DNA of 64,000 nt from Sphagnum magellanicum. Taxonomy: Eukaryota; Streptophyta; Sphagnopsida; Sphagnales; Sphagnaceae. The notes below the pieces were generated by a model. That model did not search any database. It was given only the letters and a program-made list of their open reading frames with translations, and was not told the DNA's origin. Positions 1 to 11,099 of this stretch are shown here, piece by piece (the stretch's first letter is position 1; each line of letters opens with the position of its first letter). A program made the translations under genes and the position numbers. The stretch lies in NCBI GenBank assembly GCA_021904315.1, contig CM038915.1, positions 16,740,001-16,804,000 of the forward strand, in the 5' to 3' direction.

Positions 1-1950
1 TTAATGGTTTAAAATATACGAAGATATGTTTCTTCCATATGAAACAAAATGTTGAAATATAGGATATTTATTACAATTATGATGTGTAAGGATTAAAAAA
101 ATGATTATAATTTAAGATTCATGTTTCAAAACATAAATAATTTACTATTTAATAGGTCATTAAACTTAAGAACGTAGTTGTGGAATGAAAAGGTGAAACA
201 CAAATGCACTTGAATGTGAATCATGCATTTTTAAATAACAATTTGCACAAAGGAATCTTTCTAATATATAATGATAATAAGTTGAGATACATATGATTTA
301 TGGTTAACATGCATTTCATCTAATTAAAATATCAAATCTTTGAGTAATGTAAAATTTGAAATCAAGAGCCAAACTTTGAACATGTTTCAATTGCATAAAA
401 AATGGGAAAATTTTATAATAAAATAAATAAATTGTTGTGATCAATTCATATGGTTTTTAAAGTCTTGCCCATCTCAATTTGTAAGCATAGGTGTATTGCT
501 CACAAATTACATACTTTTTTTTTTCTTCTTTCCCTTTTTATTGCCTTCTTTGTTTTCATTTTCTTTTATTATAAAGTTTCTATGAGAACAAGTCATTCTT
601 CTTCCCATGCATTTAATTTAATTAATGACACACATTGAGAAAAAGTTGCAACTCCTATAACATATTCATGGGAAGTAGAAAACACATTTTTGGAAAATTT
701 GTTAGCTTTCTTTATTGGGTTCTAGCATGTAGCAAAAAATGTGAAATATGCTTTAGCTTTTTATCTTTCGTATCTTGTTTAATGGCAAATTTGGTTAAAT
801 TCTCTTGCCCCTAGGTAGGTGGGCAAGTATATTTTATAGGTAGCCTAGTAGGTAGGTAGGCACAAAGTTTATAGGTGAAATTTAGAAAAATAAACCATGG
901 TCATAATTTTGAAATTTTCATCCTTACTTCCAAGGTTTGGGTCTAAATTTAGGGGATTTTGAGGATACTTGCAAAGTGGGGACAAAATGGCCAAGTGAGA
1001 TGAAAAGGGGCATAGCACTGGGCACCACTTTATGGATATTTATAACATGTTTTCATGTAAGTGAAAAAGTTTATGGTAATTAAAAGTTGCACATATTGAA
1101 AAAAATGCCCATGTTTTTATTTTTGACATTCATTACAACAAAACTGCAATGCGAACCATTTTGAAATTAAAATACCAAAAATTTGGTCTACTACACAAAA
1201 AAGAAGGCAAGATTCTTTTTGTGAGGACTCAAATGGCCATAAGTTATCTAGGTGTTGTACAAGTCAAGAATGTTACGTGGATCAAGTACAAATGACGCTT
1301 GCACATTGTGCACATGTTTTAGATATGTTTGATTTTTTGGGAACCTAGTTTAAACTATTACATAAGGATTTGATTCTTTGAAATTCTTTTACAATTTAGA
1401 CCTTTCATCATGTCTATATGGTGCAAGTTCGAGGTTTCCCAATTTATTGTTAAACATGTTGAGTGTGCCAACAATATGGGAATTTATATGTTTTCATGTT
1501 TCGAATGAATATTTTTATATTGTGGAGTCAATAAAATTAAATATGGAACCTTGAGCCAATATTATCATGATAATAAAGTAAGAGAGTTAGGCCACAAAAA
1601 TAGTCTTAATTTGGAAGGCACACATGGCCACATTATAACAAATTAAGCCAAATAATTGTTGACTTTTGTTGCTAGATGGCCCCCATCCCAATCAAGGATG
1701 TGTGCATTGTAGGACCCTGCCAACTTGAATATTAATTCTAGTGATGATGATTCATCGAAGCTTGTTTAGGTAGGAATATTATAAGGTCCCATAGTATTTT
1801 GTCCTACGAAATTCCAACCCAAAATTTGTTTTGCCCATTCCCAAGTAAAAAGGCATGGAAATGTGTCTTTTCAAAATTTTGTCTAGAGCAAATTTTCAAT
1901 ACCTTCTCCATCAATTTGCACCATTTAATTGCAATTGAATTTGAACATGA
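1..1950. other. AT-rich intergenic DNA, no gene recognised
   Basis: Strongly AT-rich sequence with only very short open frames and no protein family I recognise. A small cluster of GGTA/TAGG words lies at about 813-865 (CCTAGGTAGGTGGGC and similar); the same words recur near 28.1, 30.97 and 11.6 kb. No RNA gene, promoter or coding relic could be supported. Confidence 0.6.
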
Positions 1951-1976
1951 TTCAATTAAATTTGAATTTAATTGAA
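1951..1976. repeat. Perfect AT-rich palindrome
   Basis: Two 12-base arms, TTCAATTAAATT and AATTTAATTGAA, are perfect reverse complements separated by TG. It lies in a patch made almost only of the words ATTGAA, AATTTGAA and TTCAATT. It could form a small cruciform, or it may simply reflect the low complexity of the surroundings. Confidence 0.7.
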
Positions 1977-2235
1977 ATTCAATTCAAGGTGCATGCAATT
2001 TCATTCAAGATTTTCATTCAAATATAAATTAATATAAATGAAACCAATATTTTTTCATCAATCAATCAATTGTTTCTTTACACGTTTGGTGTTTTTCCAA
2101 TAATGTTTTTTCTAAAATAATGTCATTCAACATGGCTTTCATCATATCTTGAGTTTTCATCGATGCAAATGTGCATTCTTTACATTGTTATTATTTTATT
2201 ACATTAACAAAATATGTTCCAAACATAATGGAATA

Positions 2236-2470
2236 CATATATATGGTGTAAAAAGTGTGAAAATCGTTTTAATATTTTATTAATAACAATTTTTGCACGT
2301 GTGGCACATGAATAAACAAATATTGATGTTTTAAAATTTAAATGGAAAAACAATGAACTACAACAAAGGTTTCAAAACACCAATATTTGTTGAATCATGT
2401 GCCACATGTGCAAAAAATGTTATTAATAAAGTATTAAAACAATTTTCACACTTTTTACACCATATGCATG
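2236..2470. repeat. Long inverted repeat (100-base arms, 35-base loop)
   Basis: The left arm (2236-2335) contains ATGGTGTAAAAAGTGTGAAA and GTGGCACATGA. The right arm (2371-2470) carries the reverse complement throughout: TTTCACACTTTTTACACCAT and TCATGTGCCACATGTGC. Roughly nine of ten positions match by eye. The form is a foldback element or MITE relic. If transcribed it would give one long hairpin able to feed small-RNA production. No open reading frame lies in it and no target-site duplication is obvious. Confidence 0.75.
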
Positions 2471-2520
2471 TACATGTATTTTGATTACTAACAATTGTTG
2501 GTTATCCACAAGGTTTTGAG

Positions 2521-3110
2521 TACTTGGGCTAGGGAATGCAATACTTGTCACTTGGGTTTAGAGTTTTGGAAAGTGGGGTACATACTTGTCACCAAGACCT
2601 AAGTACTTTTGCTTAGGATCTTTTTACTTAGCAAGTTAATTCACATTTTGTCAAGTAGTTTGTATATTTGTCACCTATTTTGGTTATTGACAATTGCTAG
2701 TTGCTATATGCCATGTGGGCTATGAGCACTTGGGTTATGTTGTGTAGTACTTGTCACTTAGGTTTATTGACTTGTCAAGTGGGGTCCCTATTTGTCAAGT
2801 AGGTTCATCACTTGTAATGGTTGGGTCCCTACTTGTCATCAAGGCTTGAGTATCTATGCTCATAATCTTTTTATTTGGCAAGCACATTCAAGTAGATTTT
2901 ATACTCGTCATGTATTTTAATTACTTTTCATTGACTTTTGAATACTTGGGTTATGTTGTGTAGTACACTTGTCACCTAGGTCTATTGACTTGTGAAGTGG
3001 GGTCCCTACTTGTGAAGTAGGTCCATGACTTACATCAAATGGGTTCCTACTTGTCATCAAGGTTTTAGTACTTGTGCTTCTAGGACCTTTTCACTTTGCA
3101 ACAAAAATCA
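2521..3110. repeat. Three diverged tandem units of about 206-216 bp
   Basis: Units start near 2521, 2727 and 2943, each with TACTTGGG or CACTTGGG. They then run through a TACTTGTCACYTAGG-like block, GACTTGTCAAGTGGGGT, CCCTACTTGTCATCAAGG and a pyrimidine-rich CTTTTTACTT end. The words ACTTGTCA and AAGTGGGGT also repeat inside each unit. The array is non-coding and old, with many substitutions and indels. Confidence 0.7.
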
Positions 3111-3659
3111 AACATAATTAAATAGTTAAATATTATGTAGCCACATGATACTGAAATTTGATTAGTTGTTTGGGACATGTAGTTAGACTTCTACACATGC
3201 TTTGTCAAGGCACATGGCAAGAAAGTAGGTTTGAGAGATTTGAAAAGTTGAAAATGTATTATGTTCACAAACTAAAGGAAAAAACACAAATCCTATAAAT
3301 ACCATGTAAAGATGGTTGAACTATGACATGGGTTCAACAATATGCTCAAGGTGAAAGTAAAGGAGTCATGGTAGGTAATGCAATTGTAATTGTGAAGTTT
3401 GTGCTAGCCCCATGGATGGTCTTTGCACAATTGGGTTCACTACATTTCAAGGGTTAACAGATATGTGGACATCCACTTTGTGTCCAGTTGGAGATGCTAC
3501 CTTCCATGATCCTAGAAATGCTTGATGGGAAATTGTGAATAATGTGGAATTGACTAACTAATCACTTTCCCACAAGAGGAGGACAAGAGGAGTTAGAATT
3601 TAATGTCATGGAAGTGTTATGAAAAGGTTATTCATGGAAAAACAAGGGCAAGACTTGAC

Positions 3660-5860
3660 AACATGGTTTTATGGCTATAATATAAGGAGACAACGGTTGC
3701 CAAATTTTTAGCCTACTTGAGGGCCAAGTTACCAAAGTTTATAGTACATAATTATGTAGCTCGATGGCAAGATGAATAGTACAGAATTTGTTTGGAGCCA
3801 TTCCCTTGTGAATTTGTATTATCTGTTGTAAACAACTTTGTAGAGAATTACACATTCCAAGATTTCAATGAGATCCAAGAAATGCACTGGCATTCTTTTC
3901 AACTAACCATATTTGTACACATTTGTTACAAATGGAATGAGGCATATGTAGCCAATCCCAACTTTGGTGCAAAAAAATTCATCATAAAATATCACTATTA
4001 CATTTTAAATGACACTAAGCATGACACATTATTTGTCCAACATTGCTTTGAGCTACATTTGGAACAATTAACTGCACGTCAGCTCTACTTTAATTAACAT
4101 CTAGTCTAGTCTAACAATTGTGTAGCTTAGTTCAAGTCCAAGTGGACATGGTATCATGTTGCACAATATTTTTAAACCCTAAACCCTTTGCACTCTAGTA
4201 ATATTATTTGTTACAATCTATTGGGCCATAAATGCATGCAATTGTTGTGTTATTTATTTTTTATTCTTACCATAGTTTGATTTATTATAGTTATCAATCT
4301 AAAGCCACAAACTCAATGCATTTGCCACACGGTTGGTGTGGTCTTACTTTGGTAGTGGCCATGGTAAGGGAGTTCATGATGGTGCAAGGGTTATATTGAA
4401 GTAGAAAATAAGGAAGGAACAATTGACCATGGATAGTTAATGCTTTCAAAATGCTACAAATGTTGTTGCCTTTTGTAAGCAAAAACAAATTGAGGATCAT
4501 GTTGCCTACTCAAATGTTAGGAGGGATTTTAATTGCTACTTTCACCTAGTTAGACCTGAAGATGTGGATCGGACAATGAGTCAGGATTGCACAAAAATAA
4601 GTAAATGTTGTTCCATGCACTCAATGGCTTTTATTTTTCATCGAGACTGCACATTGTTAAATATGCAAGACCTTGCTTGCTTTTGCCTTGAATGTATGAA
4701 TGATAATGCCAAGTTTTGTGAATGAAAAGTGCATGTGAAGCCTTGGACATTAATAAGTTTGGAAACTCTCAACGTTCTTCAAATACCTAAACATGAACTT
4801 GTTACATGTAGGGACTTTGTGTTGGGAAAGTAATCGCAAACTTCTAGGTGTTGGTTTTCATGCAATTCCTATAATGTGTAGACTCATGCAATGATGAATA
4901 ACATGGAAGGGTCAGAATTTGATTCAGATGCTAATGAGGGCTTATGTGATTTGGAGTTTAAGGTTGTGTGTGTCGAGTTGGGTGACAACTTTGCAATCAT
5001 CTCAGAGGAATTGGAAAATGGTGATCCATTTTATGTAATTCATTGTATCAAGCCTTTACACAGGTGTTCACAAACTTTTGAAAACGAATGGGAAAACACC
5101 TAGTACGAAGGTGATGATGCTACATATGAAGGTGCTTGAAAAGGAGTTAAACGAGTATTTTGGGAAGTGAAAGTAGGAGATGTTGATAGGACTCGAGGTT
5201 TTGATTGTAGAATAGTGGCAAGTTCTTGAAGTATGCATTCAGTGCGCACAATAAATGCATCAAACAATGCTTTGTTAGAGGTTAGGGAGTTTTCTTGTTT
5301 TTGTTGCCATTGCATATAGATTGTGTTAAGTGATTGCGGATCGTTGGGTTATGTTGAACCATGGAGGTTGATCACAATGGAACTTTGTCATGTAACTAAT
5401 GCTCTTTGTGATGTTGAGTATGATGAAAGTGACTAAGGAGTTGGGGTAGACAATAATGATTTGGCTATAGGATTGAAAATTGGAAACAATTTTGTTGTGG
5501 TTGAGCCTAATAATTATGAAGGAGTTGATTTCTTCATCTTGTAGTGTTTTAAAAAACTACATATCATAGCAAAAGATTCAAGGCCAAATGACTTTGGCAA
5601 TTATGTAGAAAAGGGTGATGAGGTTGTTATTGGTAAGTATTACAAGTAGTCAGGTACAAGAAAGGAATCATATGTGTTGATTAAGGACAAAGGCTAAGCT
5701 TTTGTATTTTTTTGATTTGGTTTATGTTTCCAAATTCTCTATGGCACAAGCTACACATAAACAAAGGGTGGTGTTATTATCTATGCTTTACGTAGCATAA
5801 TTTTGGAACAAATCAATTCTATCTATGAGGATCACAGGAATGCAAATTTAGATGGTGAAT
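3660..5860 (+). pseudogene. Decayed DDE-like transposase gene with internally duplicated 3' half
   Basis: Conceptual translation across several frames gives pieces of one element-encoded protein. About 3700-4097 reads FLAYLRAKLPKF-like sequence, then NYTFQDFNEIQEMHWHSFQ and YHYYILNDTKHDTLFVQH. Around 4124 is a QFKS-like piece. At 4336-4404, in another frame, it reads VWSYFGSGHGKGVHDGA, a signature I recall from an unclassified DDE-like transposase group in animals and seed-free plants. The 3' part occurs twice: DVDRT..DC..SMHSM..DLACFC (about 4550-4700) with LGDNFAIISEE (about 4979), and again DVDRT..DC..SMHSV..EFSCFC (about 5170-5310) with IGNNFVVVEP (about 5480). HKQRGGVIIYAL-like sequence follows near 5760. 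Stops and frameshifts throughout show it is dead. The family assignment comes from memory. Confidence 0.55.
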
Positions 5861-7089
5861 AAAGTGTGTGGTTTATGATATATGTATAATTTCTTTGCAT
5901 TGAAGGAGAATGTGCATTTGTTTTTCCAATATTCAAAGCTTATGTTTTTCCAATGTTAATATTAGTTTTCTACAAATTGGGATGCATTTGAATCTTGTTG
6001 CTTTGTTGGTATATGTTTAAGAATCAAATTATGTTATGTATTTTGGATCTATGAGTTGGAAATACCAACAAAAGAAATAAGGGTGTTGCAGATTATGAAA
6101 TATTGAGCAATTTATAGAAATGGAAGATCATGGACTCAAAAGTTTTGATAAAAACTTGCAAACCAAGCATGAACATTGTGCCTACATGAAGCACTACACC
6201 AAAATGCAGTTTCTATGACTAGGACATGTTGCAACTATTGCCCAAAATAGTCATGTAAGTGGACTTGAGTTGTTGTCATTTTGATGACTATAGTCATAAT
6301 TGTGAGTCTACGACTACAAATATGACTATGATTACAACTAGAGGTAATTATAACTACAAATATAAATACACGAATAATGTAACCATATTAAAGTAATTAC
6401 TTAACCTTGTTTCAACAAGTTTTTAAAAGTTAAGGACAATATAGTTTCATCCACTGCATAAAAAAATCTAGACATAATTGTGCTAGAGGTGGTACTAATT
6501 GTGAATGTTGATTAACAATGCTTTGTCATTGTCTATACCAAAGTATGTAATACCTGCATGTACATCTGTAAAAGAGGGACTGGTTTTTATGAAGAAAATG
6601 CAATACCCATGTTTAGGTCAATAATCATATACTGATTTACATGTTTCTTGCACTTGATATATCATTTTCATATTTAGGTATTGCATTTTGGATTGGGTCT
6701 TAAACTAATCAATCTTCGAGGAGCATTTACTAAATTATGCACTACTCGCATAAAGGTCTATGAAATAAATATTGGTTTTAGGTTATAGGTTGCAATGCTC
6801 AAATAGGGCAACTTAAATATGCACTTGTCTTTTGTGGTTTAGGTTGCAATACACGCATGGGATCCATAAAATGCCCATTGATTTTTTGGTCAATTCATGC
6901 AAATTGTGCACTTGAAAATTTATGATTGTTGATTTGTAACTTGGAAATCTATGAATTTGCAAAATTACGAAGTTGCTAATATTGATATGTTGTAAATTTC
7001 TAGAATTTAAAAAATAATAATAAAATAATAAATTGTAATATTGTAATGTGTAAATTTGTAACTTTGTAATGTATGATCTATGAATTTTA
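5861..7089. other. AT-rich intergenic DNA, no gene recognised
   Basis: No open frame of note and no repeat with a clear unit. Toward the right end the sequence grades into the word-repeat tract that starts near 7.09 kb. I see no regulatory or RNA feature. Confidence 0.6.
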
Positions 7090-8203
7090 TTGTTTTAAAT
7101 TTTTTACTTGCAAACTTTTGAACTTGTAATTTGTATTTTGCACAATACCTACATGTGTTTTATTTACTTATGAACTTGGAAACATTGTAAGTTGCAGGTT
7201 GCAATTTTTCATTTTTCATTTGTAATTTTGTAATTTGTAACTTGCAAATCCTACAAATTTACATGTTTATAATTTTACAAATTTTTACTACATGCAAATC
7301 TGAAAACATGCAAATTGAGCATGTGCATTTACTTGTAAATATGCAAAAATGCACTTGCAATTTTAGTTTTTATTATTATTTTAAATTGAGAAGATTTTTC
7401 ATTTTATAAATTTGAAGTTTACAAATGTGCACACGCAATTTATAAACTTGCAATTTTGCAATTTGTAACTTAATAATTTTATATTTTGTAATTGGTAATA
7501 AGGTAATTTTATAATTTTATAATTTTGCATACTTGCAAACTTGTGAACTTGCAAACATGCACTTCCAATGTGTCAAACTGTAAATTTGTAAATTTGTAAA
7601 TATTAATTTGTAATTTGTAATTTGCAATTCCTACAAATTATAAATTTATATGTTTATAATTTTGTAGTACATGCAAGTATGAAAACATGAACATCTAGCA
7701 TGTGCAAACTTGTAAATATGCAAAAGTGTACTTGCAATTTTTAACTTTGTAATTTGGTAATTTTACATATTTACAAACATGAACTTGCAATTTCAATATT
7801 TTTAATTTTGTAAATTTGAAATTTACAAACAAGCACATGCAATTTATAATCATGTAATTTTGTAATTTGCAAACTTGTGAACTTGAGAACATGCACTTGC
7901 AATTTGTCAAATTGTAAATTTGTAATTTTGCATATTTGCAAACATGTACTTGCAATTTTAATATTGTTTAATGTTGTAAATTGAGAAGTTTATAATTTTA
8001 TAAATTTGAAATTTACAAATGAGCACATGCAAATTATAATCTTGAAATTTTTCAATTTGTAAAATTTTACGTTTTGTAATTTGGTAATTTGATAAATTTT
8101 GCATACTTGCAAACTTGTGCACTTGCAAATTTGTGAACTTGAAAAAGTGCACTTGCAATATATCAAATTGTAAATTTGTAATTCTTCACTTATAATTTCT
8201 AAA
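7090..8203. repeat. Low-complexity word-repeat tract (CTTGCAA / TTGTAAATT)
   Basis: Over a kilobase built almost only from ACTTGCAA, TTTGTAAATT, GCATACTTGCAAAC, CACATGCAA and TATAATTTT. Higher-order copies are visible: a block with CATGTGCA then CTTGTAAATATGCAAAA at about 7320 and 7699; a TGAACTTG..ATGCACTT block at about 7541, 7876 and 8132; and a TTTACAAA..GCACA..GCAA block at about 7420, 7820 and 8010. Reverse-strand open frames here are by-products of the repeat and not genes. The same words return at 11506-11560 beyond the Helitron cluster. Confidence 0.75.
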
Positions 8204-9046
8204 CTAGTGTGAACCCCGTGCATAATGCACAGGTTTGTTATTTCAACAATGTTTGGTTGATGTTTTTGGTTTTTTAAAAAAACTTTTATTTTCAAATAAT
8301 CGTTGGTCCCCCCCCCCCCCTCGCCCCGGTCCTTCGCATTTCCCACTCCGGTTCTTTAACCCGTCGAGCCCCCTGGGCCGATCCTTCGCATTTCCCACTC
8401 CGGTTCTTTAACCCATCGATCCCCCCCAGCCGATCCTTTGCATTTCTCACTCTGATTCTTTAACCCATCGATCCCCCCCGGCCGGTCCTTTGCATTTCCC
8501 ACTCCGGTTCTTTAATGATTCTGTGATTTTGTTTTTTTTTATGAAATACCCTAACCCAGTGATTCTTTTGATTCTGAAAATTTTCAAATACCCAGAACCA
8601 ATGGTTCTTTCATTCTGTTTTTTTTCTTCCAAATAGTTAGAGCATATGGGTATTACAAAAAAATCAAATACCCACCCCACATTAGTATTCTTTTTGTCCA
8701 CAACAACAGTTTCTGAAACCAACCAATGGTGCGCTAAATATGTTCCCATAGGTTCCCCAAACTCTTGTTCCCAATAGCACCACACGTGACACCTTATGTT
8801 AGTCACATCTTTTGTCCAAAGGTATATACTTGTCTTTACGTCAGTCATATCCTTTGTCCTAAGGTTTTTTTTTCTTATTCTTCCTGGTTTATTTCCTTCC
8901 CATTCCGTAGTCTTTACGTCAGTCATATCCTTTGTCCAAAGGTTTTTTTTTCTTCTTCTTCCTGGTTTATTTCCTTCTCATTTCGTAGCCATTGTCCGTA
9001 CCGAGCGGAGTTAGGGGAAGTTTCATTCTTCCTTTACAATATATGA
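8204..9046 (-). mobile_element. Helitron-like element A, non-autonomous, both termini visible
   Basis: Read on the minus strand, the element starts with TC at 9046 (TCATATATTGTAAAGGAAG) and ends at 8204 with CACACTAG, i.e. the CTRR end of Helitrons. About ten bases before the end is a hairpin with stem GTGCAT/ATGCAC. Flanking bases are A before the 5' end and T after the 3' end, the standard A|T target, and there is no target duplication. It encodes no Rep/helicase, so it is non-autonomous. It carries four units of a 52-bp minisatellite and copies of a TTTACGTCAG repeat, and is about 840 bp long. Element B (10228-11505) is a longer close relative. Confidence 0.75.
8318..8516. repeat. 52-bp minisatellite, four units, inside Helitron A
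   Basis: The anchor GCATTTCCCACTCCGG, or a variant, recurs at 8336, 8388, 8440 and 8492, an exact 52-bp spacing. Each unit has a C-rich block (CCCCCCCGGCCGGTCC), the anchor, and GGTTCTTTAACCCGTCGA. It is far more GC-rich than its surroundings. There are no unique spacers, so it is not a CRISPR-like array. Confidence 0.9.
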
Positions 9047-9572
9047 TGCTTTGGCAAATTGTCGTTTACCTTTCACCCATATGGGTGGGCCAAAGGGGAG
9101 GAACTCAATACTTCAAAATAGAACCTTCTATCTTGGGGAGCCTCTATAGTTTCATTTTTTTGTGTGATGGGCCAATCAAATTGGTTCATTGTGAAAAGAA
9201 AAACAACAAAATTGGGAGGCACCTCACCTAATTAACAAAAGAGATGAATAGCTAGGGTGTTCTTAGGAATGTCATGGTGTGATTCATATTAATTACATCA
9301 TGGGTGCCTTCACAACTTTTTAACTTATTTTAATGGAGCCATATTGATTGGCCCACCTGCAATTGTTTTGGAACTTTGGGGCATGCCCCCAATAGAAGTA
9401 CCTCTTTGGACCCCCAGTTGCAAAATACAAAAAAAATGTGCACCCTTGGATTATAGTTTATTTATAGGGGAGTTTGAACTTTGGGCAAAGCATATGGGTT
9501 AAACACCCAGGTGCTATTGGCTAACTTGTAACATTTCTGTAACAACAACAACATCATCATCTTAAATTATTA
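9047..9572. other. Unique spacer between two Helitron copies
   Basis: About 525 bp of ordinary sequence, less AT-rich than the tract to its left, with no convincing ORF. It contains GGGTGGGCCAAAGG and GGCATGCCCCCAATAG, and two GGGCC/GGCCC patches near 9170 and 9350. No transposon terminus is visible inside it. It either pre-dates the insertions or was carried in with them. Confidence 0.6.
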
Positions 9573-10227
9573 CTAGTGTGTGCCCCGTGCCTAAGGCACA
9601 GGTGTGTGTGAACCCGGTGCATAATGCACCCGTCGAGCTCCCCCTCGCCCGGTCCTTCCTCGCTCGTGCCCCCCCCTCGCCCCGTGTTGGCCCCCCCCTC
9701 GCTCGGTCCTTCCCCGCCCGTGCCCCCCCCCTCTCGTACTGCCCCCCCCTGTTGGCAGAAAAGGCAGAAAAGCAGAATTCTACTATATTTAGCTACTTTC
9801 CTAAAAGAACCGGCGAAGAACCACCGGTTATGGTCCTTTGAACAAACACACACTCTCTCTGTCTCCCACTGTCCGTATCGTTCGGAATCAGGGGAAGTTA
9901 CTTTGAACACACACACTCTCTCTCTCTCCGTGCGCCCGCAGTCGGTTGGGCCATAGTGTCCACTGTCCGTACCGAAGACCATTGTTGGTGATCATCCTTC
10001 CTTTAATATATGTAATTATTTCATTCCTGGTTTATTTCCTTCCCATTCTTGGTGGGCAGAAAGCTGCAGTGTCAGACTCAGCAGAGGGATGGTGTGCAGC
10101 CGGCAACCTCGAAGCTTCCAGGGTGTCCAGCCGCATGGACAATCGGACGGATGGACAGAGGACAGACAGAGGACGAATGATGGGACGCACAGAATTAAAG
10201 GAGGCTTCATTCTTCCTTTACTATATA
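9573..10227 (-). mobile_element. Helitron-like element C, with doubled 3' terminus
   Basis: On the minus strand the 5' end resembles element A (TATATAGTAAAGGAAG, then AATGAAGCC) but lacks the leading TC, apparently lost where element B joins at 10227/10228. The 3' end at 9573 is CACACTAG preceded by a hairpin with stem GTGCC/GGCAC. A second hairpin, stem GTGCAT/ATGCAC followed by TTCACAC but with no CTAG, lies just inside at about 9608-9634. The interior has C-rich blocks, CACACACTCTCTCTCT runs near 9846 and 9910, and two copies of the ACTGTCCGTA motif shared with A and B. No Rep/helicase coding is present. Confidence 0.6.
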
Positions 10228-10339
10228 CTAGTGTGAACCCCGTGCATAATGCACAGGTGTGTTATTTCAACAATGTTTGGTCGATGTTTTTGGTTTTTTA
10301 AAAAAACTTTTCTTTTCAAACAATCGTTGGTCCTCCCCC

Positions 10340-10800
10340 CCCGGCGCCCCGGTCCTTCGCATTTCCCACTCCGGTTCTTTAACCCGTTGACACCCCCCCG
10401 GCCGGTCCTTCGCATTTCCCACTCCGGTTCTTTAACCCATGAAGCCCCCCCGGTCGATCCGTTGCATTTCCCACTCCGGTTCTTTAACCCGTCAAACCCC
10501 CCCGGCTGGTCCTTCGCATTTCCCACTCCGGTTCTTTAACCCGTCGATCCCCCCCGGCCGGTCCTTCGCATTTCCCACTCCGGTTCTTTAACCCGTCGAG
10601 CCCCCCCGGCCGGTCCTTCGCATTTCCCACTCCGGTTCTTTAACTTGTCGAGCCCCCCCGACCGGTCCTTCGCATTTCCCACTCCAGTTCTTTAACCCGT
10701 CGAGCCCCCCCGGCCGGTCCTTCGCATTTCTCATTCCGATTCTTTAACCCGTCAATCCCCCCCGGCCGGTCCTTTGCATTTCCCACTCCGGTTCTTTAAT
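10340..10800. repeat. 52-bp minisatellite, nine units, inside Helitron B
   Basis: The anchor GCATTTCCCACTCCGG recurs at 10359, 10412, 10464, 10516, 10568, 10620, 10672, 10724 and 10776, spacing 52-53 bp. Units differ by a few substitutions, mostly in the C-run and in the CCCGTCGAG tail. It is the same unit as in element A, so the array has changed length between the two copies. Confidence 0.92.
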
Positions 10801-11099
10801 GATTCTGTGATTTTGTTTTTTTTTTTATGAAATACCCTAACCCAGTGATTCTTTTGATTCTGAAAATTTTCAAATACCCAGAACCAATGGTTCTTTCATT
10901 CTGTTTTCTTTCTTCCAAATAGTCAGAGCATATGGGTATTACAAAAAAATCAAATACCCACCCCACACTGGTATTCTTTTTGTCGACAACAACAGTTTCT
11001 GAAACCAACCAATGGTGCGCTAAATATGTTCCCATAGGTTCCCCAAACTCTTGTTCCCAATAGCATCACACGTGACACCTTATGTCAGTCACATCTTTT

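Noticed and set aside
9557..10539. Several overlapping ORFs rich in Pro, Ser, Gly or Arg
   Set aside because: They come from the C-rich blocks and the minisatellite of Helitron elements C and B. Frames on both strands are open and none resembles a protein family.
8318..10800. CRISPR-like appearance of regularly spaced GCATTTCCCACTCCGG
   Set aside because: The whole 52-bp unit repeats, so there are no unique spacers. The context is a eukaryotic Helitron, and no cas genes exist.
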